From Vitis vinifera (taxonomy: Eukaryota; Streptophyta; Magnoliopsida; Vitales; Vitaceae), in contig NC_081822.1 in NCBI RefSeq assembly GCF_030704535.1, positions 7,668,501-7,732,500 on the forward strand: a stretch of DNA of 64,000 nt. The letters are read 5' to 3'. The position numbers and the translations under genes are program-made. The notes beneath the pieces were generated by a model. That model saw only the letters and a program-made list of their open reading frames with translations, searched no databases and was not told where the DNA came from. Positions within the stretch are counted from its first letter, which is position 1. Each line of letters starts with the position of its first letter. Below are positions 1-10,352 of the stretch, piece after piece.

Positions 1-513
1 CTAGAAATAGAAAAGGAAAAGGAAGCCAGTGAAGGCCACCCCAAAATTTTACCCAATGCAAAGTCAAGTAGTAATACAGAACTAGAGCAAAGAAAATCAT
101 ACAGTATCACATCACTCCAATTTACGAATACAAAGACCAAAGTACATTTAATTAGTCAACAAATCTTCAATTTGTAAATGAATGTGCATGTCTAGAATTA
201 TGAAAATTAATCTCATTTCAAAGCTTGACAGGCTAAAACCATTGGTAACACTTCTTTTTTTTTTTCTCCCTCTTTTAATAAAAAACAAACACTTCACTGC
301 CAAGAAATAATTAGGTATAAAGGTGAGAAATCCTTCCCCATAACAAAATTAAAATTTTTCGATCAAAATCAAGAAAGAGGTTACGACTATGTAATCAATT
401 CCCCACAAAGGAGGTCATATGTTTTGTTCCCCTCACTGGTGACATTTCTTATCAGAATAATCATTCTGTACCCAACATTTTCTTACCTCTCAGTTCATGA
501 GCATTTAAGATAG

Positions 514-591
514 CATTGTCCACAATATCATTATACACATTTAATAGATAAACATTGTCCACGATATCATAATACACATCTAAATAAAGAT
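514..591. repeat. 39-bp tandem duplication, two copies
   Basis: The block starting CATTGTCCAC(A/G)ATATCAT recurs with a 39-bp period (copies begin at 514 and 553) and differs at only a few positions. It is non-coding and lies in an intron. Confidence 0.7.
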
Positions 592-939
592 ACCAAACAT
601 CATTCTGAGGATAGAATCATAGAAACCTGTGCCAAAAAGGAAAGCACCCAAATACATACAAAGAAAAGGAGTAACAAAATCCACATAAGTTGTGATGATC
701 TTATTATGATGAAGCCAAGGTTCCCTAGATCTATATTTTTCTTTCTTTTTGGTCTTTCATGGACTAAATGCCCTGTCCGGTCCAAGTCCCTATTTCCAGT
801 GAATAGGATGGTTATAAACAAAAGTTATCAAAGACCATCATAAAACAAATGCAAACAACATTTTTTTTTGATAAGTAAAACAAATACAAGAAACATAAAC
901 CCAAAAGGGATTTTATAGACCAAGTTTAATGAGAACCAT

Positions 940-1624
940 TTGAGCAATGATATACATTGTGGGCTCAAATCATAATAGCTTAAGCTTCTAGGAAAATTGG
1001 CAATCTAACATGATGTCTTAGTCTCGTTTAGTGGGAGATCATAAGTTCAAACCTTACCGCTTTCCCAATTTATTGAGCTCATATTCAATCCAAAAAGAGG
1101 TTGTACATGATTTGGTTGCCCATGGGTTTGTCTATCTCTCCATATGCAAGTATGAGACCACACATGAGGAAAGGTGTTAGAGACCATGGGTATAAAGCTG
1201 CATTTGGGGAAAGTGTTAAAAAGCATAATAAACAGTATGGGCCCATATCCTGCCAAGTTAAGCTTTTATGATAATTTACAACTCAACATGGTATCAGAAC
1301 TCTGGTTAATTGGCAGCCCTTGAGGCCCGGCTCAACTGGTAAAGAGTTAGGGTGGGTTTATGGTAGGTGGAGGTTTTGAGTTCAAGTCCCAATGAGGAAA
1401 AAATACTCTGGTTAATTGGCAGTCTCAGGTTTAAGTTCTCCCTCCATTATTTATTTGTCTAATTATGTGTGATCATAAAAATATGTGATTTTACTGCTGC
1501 AATTGCGGTCTTTGCCTGCCACAATGAGTATGGGGCCGCACATAAGGGGTGTGTTGGAGTATGATAAATATTGAAGACCCAAATCCTAACAATTTAAACT
1601 TTTAGGAAAAGTGGTTATCTAACA
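940..1624 (+). mobile_element. TRIM (miniature LTR retrotransposon) array with three LTRs
   Basis: Three related segments of about 70-75 bp end at 1010, 1288 and 1624. They share a core like TTAAGCTTTTAGGA and an end in TCTAACA or TCAACA; the last two begin with TGTT. Immediately after the second is TGGTATCAGAAC (1289-1300), the primer-binding site complementary to initiator Met-tRNA; a decayed version follows the first at 1011. Purine-rich tracts (GAGGAAAGG, AAGGGGTG) precede the second and third LTR-like blocks. No coding capacity is present. LTR-internal-LTR-internal-LTR is a recombination product known for TRIMs. The start of the middle LTR is uncertain: TGTT also occurs at 1168. Confidence 0.6.
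1317..1404 (+). mobile_element. 88-bp tRNA-like SINE insertion with perfect 18-bp target duplication
   Basis: The insert is flanked by identical 18-bp copies of ACTCTGGTTAATTGGCAG at 1299-1316 and 1405-1422. Inside are a polymerase III A-box-like CGGCTCAACTGG near 1328-1339 and a B-box-like GAGTTCAAGTCCC near 1378-1390, and it ends in GAGGAAAAAAT, a short A-rich tail. Such an arrangement fits a short tRNA-derived SINE or a retroposed tRNA fragment copied by LINE machinery. It splits the internal domain of the TRIM. Confidence 0.6.
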
Positions 1625-1733
1625 AGAATGAAAAAGATGAAAGCAAACACACCAACCCCACAACCCCCCCACCACCACCAAAAATAAAATAAAAAGAAAA
1701 AGAAAGAAACAACAGCCTGGAGAGAGGATCCAC

Positions 1734-4700
1734 CTGAACTCTATCTGGAAGAACATCCCAGGACAACCCCGCAGGTTCTTTAAGACGGTAACTGCAGCAT
1801 CTACATTGCTGCATTCAATAAACCAGCAACAACCCATCTGCATATTTGCTCGTGCCAGCCTGACAACAGACCCTACATTGCCAATAGCAAGATTGCACAT
1901 GGTCATAAGCTCATCATCTGTGAGGAATGGAGGGCTAATATTTGGCAGGTTAATCCAGACAGTGCTTGTTGGAGCTCTATCTTCTTCCCTCATTGGAGCA
2001 GCATGGTAGTCCCCAGATATATGGTTGTCAAAATAACTTGAGCTTTGAGTGATGTTATATTTTGCACGTAATGTAGAAATTAAAGAAGAAAGATGAGACA
2101 TCCTTGTCCTAGAGCTTTCAGCAGGGCTCTCAGGCACTGTTTGAGCATAAGGCGATCCAACAATATTATTAGACATGTTTCCAGCATTACTGCCTCTAAG
2201 GTCAACAGGAATAGGGCCACTCATAGATCTTGCTCCATCCAAATGAGTTCGTGCAACATTAGTTACAGAATTTAAAGGCATCAAGCGGTTACCATTTTCC
2301 CTGCGATACTGCCTCAGGTGTGCCATTACAGAGGCAGCTTCTTCAGGTGTTTCAAATTCCATCAATAATGCCTCCCCACCAGTAAGATCAGTAACCATGT
2401 GAGGACCCTTGTAAATCACTTTCATTGATTCATGCAATATCTCATCCTTTGCCCATTGGCTTGAAACATTTCCAACATAAACATGGTAACTAGAACCAAC
2501 TGCAACACCATTAATAGCTCCTCTGGTTCCCAATCCTATATCCAAGAACTTTATATGCCAAGGGGAATGCCCCTGCATATATTCCCGAGCCCTTATAGCA
2601 TCCATAATGTTTCTGTACTCAACCAAGGCAAATCCTTTAATTGGAAAGAAAAAGAAATGTTCTATAGGACCAAACCTCTCAACCTGAAACCTTACAAGAG
2701 CTTCAGATGCATCAGGGGATATGGAACCTAGCCAGAGCTGTTTAGAAGCTGAGAAAACATCCATGGCAGCAGGGTCCCCATCAAAGTACCAAATAGTTTG
2801 ACTACTTGTCGCAGAATATGATATTGTCATCTGATGTTTAGGAGATGCCACAGCATTAGTTACGACTCCACTTGAAGATCTCAAGGTAGGCAAGCTGAAC
2901 TCCATGTTTGAAACTTGATTCTTCTCAGCTTGGACAAGGTGGCTTCTACCTTCAAATGGATCAGTCCTGAACTCAAAAGATTTTCTTGTGACAGGAGAAT
3001 GCAAATGGTTGTTCAGCAGGTCCCTAGGCATGGAAGACCTGCCATGTGATAAATCTCCATGCTCACCAGTCTCAAAGTCCATGGACCTTGAGCCTCCTTT
3101 ATCATGATTAGAACTTGTACTTGAGCGGATGTCGGCCTCCATGGGACCCACTGAGCTGCGAGGTTTCAGATATAGACCTGAAAATTTGTCTTTCAAACCA
3201 TCATCACCAGTCACATCATGAGCTCTTGATGTACAATCTTTTCCGGATATTTCACTAGAGCCTTCACACTTATTAGAGATCCGAGGCACCAAATACTGTC
3301 TATTAATATATTTGGATGGATCAGAAGTATCCTCATCGCTATCCACTTGACTGTCTTCTACCTGCGCTAGTTCTGTAAAAGATTCAAAGATTCTTTCTAG
3401 AGCAGATGTGAATTCTGATACAACTTGAGAAGATGCCGATTTACATAATTTCTTATATTTCACGAACATCCAACTTCTCAATGATGGATCTTTGTCAAGA
3501 ACCTGTACACACAAAGCTCAGGTATGAGACATAATTACTGAAGAGCCATAAATTTATAACCTCATCCACCAAGCAACAAAAATAGCCCTTTTCACCTCTT
3601 CAACTAACTTGGATGAATAAATAGGATTACATATTAATATATTAATATTGTGCATTAATTTAATATAAATTTTTAAAAAAAAATTAAAAAAACAAAAATA
3701 AAAGAGATGCTGTTAATAATGAGGATTTTTATTTTCAAATTTCAATATCAATATTTGTCCAGTAATTACATTTCTACTTTCTGCATCAATGCTGTTTAGC
3801 GCCTACAATCCTATCCTGGCACTGTTGTAAGGCCTAAACTTTTCACAGGCTAAAATTAACATACATGAATCTTGGTGAGGAACTGATCCATTTCTTTCTA
3901 TGAGTATCGCAATTGTAATATGAGAGGACTCAACCAAACAACCACAAAATAACAAAGACCTTATTGAGAAACCAAACAAAAACAAAGGAAACATTCATAT
4001 AAGTGCTATGCACATCTCCACTAGCAGCAATTCCTTCAGGTTTGTTGGTTAGAACAACACAAAAACAACCTTGATATTGCCTTCAAGATCAATACCCAAA
4101 TCACATTTCAGGAGCATCTCGTCCAACAACTTAAGGCTAGAGTAATAAATTAAAAAGAGGGGGAGTGGGGTGAATGGGTGAGTGGTGAAGAAGAAGAAAA
4201 TCAAGGATCTACAATACGAATCTAGATTCAGAACTTATGGTATTTAAGAAAGAAAATTCTCAGAGGAATAAGAATTATATTCCTAACCAAATACACATCT
4301 CAAATTAGCAGCCAAAATGAGTATTTATATAGGTCAATCAAATACCCTTAGGATCCAATTTAGATATAAGCGAAGAAAATTTTGTAAACCAACTTGATTA
4401 AACTTCATTATCATAGCAATTTAAAATAAACAAAAACCTAAGGCCTAAGATCTTAAGATCAAAGTTGACTCTTGACTCTTGACTAGTACCAGTCTCAGCA
4501 AGCAGCTATTTGACATAGGAGATGCCTTCCCCAGAACGTGGTTGCCATCTCTTACAAACCCCTCATCACTAACTTTATTGCCTTCAGTGCTAGTTTCAAC
4601 AGAACCTGGACATGATTTAGGTCCATCAATTGTTGTATTCGAAGTATGAGTTGCATCATCAGCATCAAGCCTGCTTGTCACCTGACTTAGAAAGAAATAT

Positions 4701-7700
4701 CCTTCTTTGTTGATTCCCTCTGTAGTGGTGGAGTTGAACAGCTCAAAACAAGCGGCAAGCAATTTTTTGGAACAAGAAAAGAAAATCTTAAGGAAACTGA
4801 GTGCACTAAACTTGGGTAATTTTAACAATGGAGATCCATCTTCATCTGAGAACTTTTGCTTCAATCTGGGAAATAACTCAGGGGAATCATGTATCTTCAA
4901 TGTTTCCTTATCAACAATCTGAAAAATATCCTTCCCCTCAAATGAGGATAAGAAGAAGGTTAGCACATTCAGAAAAACTGCAGAACATATGCCTCGGATA
5001 ACAGATGATGTTGGTGCCTCTGATGCAGCAGCAGAACAGATATCACCTAGACCAAAGATACAGGCTTTAGCAGTCTCAAATGCAACTCCATTAGAATCCT
5101 CTCCTCTATTTATTGTTGTCAAGCTCCATTTATGCATATTGATAACAACTTTAGCAGCAGCTTCAAGAGCAGTTGGACAGTATGATGCATATCGAGGAAC
5201 AAAGTCAGCCACAATCCGCTGCGCACTTGTGCAACCTACCAAATCAGCAAAATATAAAGCATATAAAAAAAACGGTTTCTTTTTGGTAAAAAGATAAAAA
5301 TATTAGGCACCTAACTTCTTTTTGAAACATGAAACTAGCTCTTCTAAACCCCTCATGCAAGCACAAACATTGCTAACAAAATTCTGAGTGAAGGAGGAGC
5401 TATTTGTCGAAAAATCTCCTGTCTTAGATGTACTTTATTCACACACCTATATTGGTTATTTTCCAATGAGCAGCTCAGTGATAAAAAGTACAACATAAGT
5501 AAGTTAATATCGAAACAATAAACATACCAGCTAGTGCCTCCTTGGTTTGCACAAAATTACAATAAAACACGTTTAATCAACTGAAAAAAGTATACAATAA
5601 AACATGAACTTGACTAACAACAGGCTGATGGACCGGCTTTTGCATAGGTGGGTCTGCATACCACTCACTAGGTTGGATCTATATAGAATTTGCCCAGATT
5701 AGTCACTAGGTCTTTCTAAATGAGAGAGCCTCTCTATAAAAGCTTTCCTTCTTCCTCCAAAGTCTCACTACTTTTTTGATAGGTAAAATAAGAAAATATA
5801 TTAAAAGTGCTTGGAAAAGACACACAAAGTACCTCCGAAGCCTCACTACTTGTGCCTAACTACCAACAACCCAAAAATCTGCCAAAAGCCAAACAACCCT
5901 ATGTGCATCTTCTGCCAAAGGTTAGGGTTTGGCATGGACCTACTGGATGGGAGACCGGAGACATAACCTTGTCCAAAAACTAGATTGCAGCGGCATCCTA
6001 CAAAAGCAGGAGACTAGATAACAAAAGTAAAGGCAAGAAGCTTGACATTCGGTTTAATGATTGAGAGATGGCTGAAGTGGAGAGTTTCTTTCAGAAATTA
6101 AATTTGATGATAATTAATAGGGAAGTGGAAGGCAAACTAACATGGAATGAATCCAAATGCAGCAAGTTTTCAGTTAGATCTCTGTATTTTTCCCTATCTA
6201 GGGGTTATAGTGCGCCTTTTCCAGCTAGTATTGTATGGAGGGCTTGGGCATCATTGAAGGTTAGCTTTTTCACCTGGGAAGTGTCTTGGGATAGAATCCT
6301 TACTCTTGACTAGCTTAAAAGGAAGGGATGGACTTTCCCAAGTAAATGTTACTTGTGCAAAGGTGCAAAGGAAACAATAGACCACTTTGCTTCTTCATTG
6401 TTCCAAAGCAAGAATGGTGTGGTATTTGATTTTCTTTCTCTTGGAGTGGAGTGGGTTATGCATTCTTCAGTTTTTTTTTTTTGATGGGAAACGACAAAGG
6501 AATATATTGATAAAAAGGAAGTACAAGAGAATGATGAGGAATCCTCCCACCAGAGAAAAACAAGACTACAAGTAATCAAATATAAGAAAATACAAAGAAA
6601 AAACAAACAAACACTCTAGTTAGACCAACCCATTGGGATTACACACCGCTAACCAATCAAGTTGTAACACGTTAAGAGGTATCCTTTTAAAAACCTTAGA
6701 ACAAAAAGCCCAAAGAGAAGCTAGGAAACGAATAGAATCCCAAAGATACTCTGAATTCCTTGCTTTATCCTAAAAAATCCTTGCATTTCTTTCCCGCCAC
6801 ACCACCCACATTAAAGCGATGCACGCGTCTTGCCATAAAACAATCCCTCTCTTAGAAGATCCAAAACCATTAAAATTAGTAGATAACATGTCAGAGATGC
6901 TCCTTGGGGGGACCCAATCCGTCTTTGCTACTTGAAATAATCTGTGTCACAACCCCATCGACAAATATGCGTTCTTCAGTTAGAGGGCATTTGTTGGGTT
7001 GTCGTGACTCTTTTGTGAGGAAAAAATGGAAAAACCCACCGAGGGCCACTCCCTTATGTTTGATATGGACCCTTTGGAATGAGAAACAAAAGGGCGTTTA
7101 ACGATGTTAAGCAATCTAACCAAGCAATTAAATATGTTTTTTTTTGGTATATTTTGGGACCTAGGTTAGGGTGTATATTTTTTTTTTATAAGTAAGAGTA
7201 TTGTATTATGAAAAGGCGCTAAAATAGCAGCTTAAGATGTACAAGAAAGAAACTCTAACCCCTTAATAGTTGAAACAAAAAAACCATCCAACAAGATGTA
7301 CAAAAAACAACATTCCCTCGACGGGAATGATTACTACTAAAAAACAACACATTTTAAATAATAATTCTCATGAATTCCATACCTTTTGAGTAGTAATTAT
7401 GTCGAATAAGTCCAAGTAATACATTATTACCCTTGTAAGAGATACTAATGATTTTTGTGAAGTTTTAGAGATATTTCAAGGTGATTTTTGAAGCATTGAG
7501 TGAAAAAAGAGAAATGGAATTGAGGAGGGCAAATAATGTGGATGATGAGGAAAAAGCAATGTATTTGGACCAGGATTTGGAGCTGATTTGGAGGTAGTTG
7601 AGGTGGATTCAAAAGGAAGAAATGGAATAAATGACAAAAGAAAGCTTGAAAATCAAATATTTCCATTTCGCACAACTATGCGAAATGGACTAGAAGGTGG

Positions 7701-10352
7701 AATTATACTGCAAACAAAGGAGAATTGTCAAGCTGATTTCGCATGCTCAAGCGAAAATTTTGCACAGTCATGTGAAATGCTCTAGGAGGTTGTAATTGCT
7801 GCTGCTAAATTACTGATTTCGGACAACCATACGAAATTAGTTGAGCTCGTACGAAATGGTCATTTTGTTGTTAATCTCCAGATTGCCTGATGAAGAAGAT
7901 TCGAGAGGTAAGATCCATGGTGAATTAGAGAAATGAGCTTGAATTACAAAGGTAATTTGATCCAATTGATAAATTGATTAAAATTTGGGGGTTTTTCTCT
8001 TCAAATTGTCTTGGATGACTTTTTTTTTTTTGATAAGTCTTGGATGACTATTACATTGCAAACCAAGTGGATTCATTAAATTCTCAAAGCTAGATTTAAT
8101 GAAATCGAATAGTTGCATTGTATGAATCATTGGAAGATGATTTAAGATGAACTGAATTTATAGTTTAAATTGATCTCTTGAATTAAATAACCTAATTTGA
8201 AGAGAAATTAGATCTAGACTTAAAGCTACATCTAAAATCGGTTCAGATGAGAATTTAGATTTTCAATCTAACTTGATAAAAATTAAATCTCAGCATCTAT
8301 TCACCATGGAAATTGTTTTCTAGAAAACCCTAACTCCGAGAATTTCATTTCCTATTAATTTTCTTTCATTTTACATTTCATTGTTCTTCTCAATTTGAGA
8401 CCATTGTTAAATTGATTTTTCACCATAAATTTTCAAATCAATTTCACTTTATCACAATCATTTCTTATCCTCTCATTCAAGCCTTAATTACCGATAATAA
8501 TCCATCTTAGTGGACGACACCTAAAAACCACAATATTACGGTAGTTTGTACTAAAACCATTTTTTGATCGGATACAAGCTACTCTAAAATAGTGAATTAG
8601 GTTATAAATTGTGTTTTGATGCGATAAATCAGAAAAATCAATCGATCAGGGAACCCACCCAATCAATGAAATAAATTAGTGTCAAATGATTATCTTTTAT
8701 AAACAATTTAAACTCTGACCAAAGTAAATATACAAAAAATACTTTCAGCTATTGCATGGACAGCACACCGCCTTCAAAGGCAATTTTGTTCTTTGTCTTC
8801 CAAGCTGACCAAAACAAGTATAAAGGGTTTGCATTCCAAACTGCCCTACGCTTCTTACCCACAAAAGACCCTTTCCACCCTAAGAGGGTTTCCCCAACTG
8901 AGGAAGGAAACACCCACACTTCCCTTGTCTTTTCGCGATGGAGAAGAAGATGGTTAATGGACTCCTCATGTGCTTGGCACAAACAACATCTATTTGCTAA
9001 AGCCCAACCCCTCTTCTGAACTTGGTCCAAAGTTAGAACTTTTCCCCATGATGTTTCCCAAGCAAAGAAGCTTACTTTTGGCTGCACACTAGATTTCCAT
9101 ATTATCTTCATTGGGAATCTAGTGTATATAGTGGATCACATAATGTCATTATTAGATTTCATAGATTGATTGAGCTTAAAGCGAGGAAAGGAGTCTTGTT
9201 ATTCCTTTCCCTGGTCACTACTAGGTGTTTTTGAATACTTTTGTGTGTACTTTGCCACGCCTCCTTTTAGGCGCCATTAATACATGTATTTCCCATTTGA
9301 CTATCAAAAAAAAAGGAAGCTTTACATTCATTTCAATGTTAGATTTCTCATGTCAGGAAGCATAGAGAACAAAACCATCCCCTTAACCAAGACCACTACA
9401 AGGATTTAACATGGTTTAGAAGATTTTACTAATTCAGGAAACCAAAACAACACAATATATTATTCAATATTTCATTTTCTTTTCTATTCACAAATTTTTT
9501 ATCAGCAATCAAACAGAGGATATTGACATAAAAAATAAAATAAATAAATAAATAAAGACTATCAAATATTAAAATAAATTTATTTCCATTAGTTTTTATT
9601 TCACTTGTATTAACGCAATCTCACTAACTAAATAGAATACCGAAATTAAATCAAGAACAGCATGATAAGGAAAACCCAGAGAACCCAGCAACTTTCAAAC
9701 CAACTTAAGGAAAGACATAAATTTCCCTCAATTAATTGCTGGAAAAAAGTGTAAAAAGATAATTAGGGCTTCCATTATTTAGGAATCAAGAAAACAAAAT
9801 CCTTCTTCGACTAAGCCCACTACAATCATTTGCCTCAGTTGAAATGATATCTCTAATTTATGGAAATTAGAAGTACATAAAAAATAAAAATAAAAATTTT
9901 ATTTTGATATGCTTTCTTTAAGTTTCTTAACAACCAAAAAGGGGCACCAATTAAAAGTGATCAATTTCCTCTCTTCCTTCTCATTACTTCCAGATTTCAT
10001 AGATTAGGAAAATCATGATTAAATAAACCCTAGAAAATCCAAAAATTCGGAGATTAGAAATGAAAACGAACAGACCTCTGGAAGCAGTGATGAGAGAGAG
10101 ATAGGCCTGCTCGAGTTCCGGCATTAAGCGAGCATCTTCATGAGCGATACACGACTTAATTCGCTTGTAGCATTCGTACACATTACGAATCTCTTCTCTG
10201 TTTCTTCGTCTCCGCATAATTTCTTCTTGCGACAGCGGTGGAGTTGCCGAGCGCTGCTGAGCAGCGGTTTGCGGCGGCGGCTGCGGCTCCGGTGGAGGTT
10301 CGGAAACATGATCATGCAGCTTTCGCTTCTTCAGGGGCTGCTCGGCCGACAT
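1734..10352 (-). CDS. Large multi-RRM RNA-binding protein, 3' end outside window
   Basis: Three exons are visible: 10352-10076 (ATG, 92 codons plus one base), 5235-4490 and 3502-1734, separated by a 4,840-bp and a 987-bp GT-AG intron; phases 1 and 0 match at both joints. The first 930 residues begin [14 protein letters not shown] with a basic KKRK stretch, then an acidic/proline-rich part and a long helical region (exon 2, about residues 94-341) in which [18 protein letters not shown] stands out. After a serine-rich linker come three RRM-like units: about 595-667 (LWLGSI and KGFALVEY as RNP2/RNP1), 680-747 (VYVGNV, EALLMEF) and 854-930 ([14 protein letters not shown]). This layout recalls FPA/SPEN-type proteins, where a SPOC domain would follow outside the window. 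Nuclear RNA binding is inferred. I do not recognise a symbol. The 987-bp intron shows nothing notable; the long intron is full of retroelements. Confidence 0.85.
5772..5845 (-). mobile_element. LINE 3'-tail fragment
   Basis: TTTTTTGATAGGTAAAATAA followed by AAATATATTAAAAGTGCTTGGAAAAG and a CACACAAAGTAC block matches closely the sequence near 28953-29015 and resembles the tail of the LINE at 55021. Poly-T on the plus strand means the element ran on the minus strand. Only the 3' untranslated end is recognisable. Confidence 0.45.
6060..7110 (+). pseudogene. LINE reverse-transcriptase C-terminal (zf-RVT) remnant, split by a later insertion
   Basis: Plus-strand frames from 6068 read [30 protein letters not shown] and, after a stop at 6311-6313, [20 protein letters not shown], the cysteine/histidine region found at the C terminus of plant L1-type LINE polymerases. 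The match stops at about 6470 and resumes at about 6975 with [15 protein letters not shown] and [14 protein letters not shown], which continue the same domain when compared with the longer LINE at 55155-58805. The interruption is the insertion at 6473-6965. Several stops and frame changes make this a dead remnant in intron 1 of the RRM gene. Confidence 0.7.
6473..6965 (-). mobile_element. 5'-truncated LINE nested in an older LINE, 16-bp target duplication
   Basis: The 493-bp insert is bracketed by TATGCATTCTTCAGTT (6457-6472) and TATGCGTTCTTCAGTT (6966-6981), 15 of 16 bases identical. On the plus strand it starts with poly-T, so the element is on the minus strand with its poly-A end at 6473. 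The minus strand carries, in broken frames, a [13 protein letters not shown] motif and a leucine/tryptophan-rich stretch typical of the extreme C terminus of plant LINE polymerases, from a different LINE lineage than the host element. It is 5'-truncated, as expected of target-primed reverse transcription. Confidence 0.7.
7663..7870. repeat. Cluster of TTTCGCA...TGCGAAA imperfect palindromes
   Basis: 7663-7688 is a perfect 10-bp inverted repeat (CCATTTCGCA / TGCGAAATGG) around a 6-base loop. Weaker versions follow: TTTCGC/GCGAAA at about 7737-7756, TTTGCACA/TGTGAAA at about 7758-7777 and ATTTCG/CGAAAT at about 7816-7837, then a lone CGTACGAAATGG. The surrounding 7345-8740 has no gene; it is probably retroelement debris (inference). 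Confidence 0.55.
8749..9111 (-). pseudogene. LINE reverse-transcriptase C-terminal fragment
   Basis: The minus frame encodes about 120 residues: [40 protein letters not shown] and [20 protein letters not shown]. These match the zf-RVT region and following tail of the LINE at 55155-58805 almost motif for motif. It lacks the endonuclease and polymerase core, so it is a fragment; the frame itself is unbroken. It lies in intron 1 of the RRM gene, on the same strand as that gene. Confidence 0.7.
9235..9317 (+). mobile_element. Possible plus-strand LINE 3' tail
   Basis: TGTGTGTACTTTGCCACGCC followed by TACATGTATTTCCCATTTGA, CTATC and a run of nine A is the reverse complement type of the poly-T/GATAGG tails seen elsewhere in the window. 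Only the tail is recognisable; the upstream limit is unknown. Confidence 0.35.

Larger units (their letters stand above)
1..1733 (-). other. Intron of the RRM gene downstream of its exon 3 (3' side runs off window)
   Basis: On the minus strand a splice donor (TTCAG|GTGGAT) closes exon 3 at 1734, and I see no convincing following exon before the window edge. The stretch is therefore read as intron. It holds a 39-bp direct tandem duplication (about 514-591), a poly-T run followed by GATAAGTAA near 868 that resembles the reversed tail of the local LINE family, and the TRIM/SINE complex listed separately. The open frame continuing past 1734 to 1619 is read-through into intron. Confidence 0.6.

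Noticed and set aside
1317..1404. Functional tRNA gene
   Set aside because: It has A- and B-box-like motifs but no cloverleaf that I can fold, and it is bracketed by a target duplication, so a SINE or tRNA-derived insert is the better reading.
1602..1733. Continuation of the RRM reading frame to 1619 and the 70-aa overlapping frame
   Set aside because: A good donor (TTCAG|GTGGAT) closes the exon at 1734; what follows is poly-Phe/Gly/Val from intronic low-complexity sequence.
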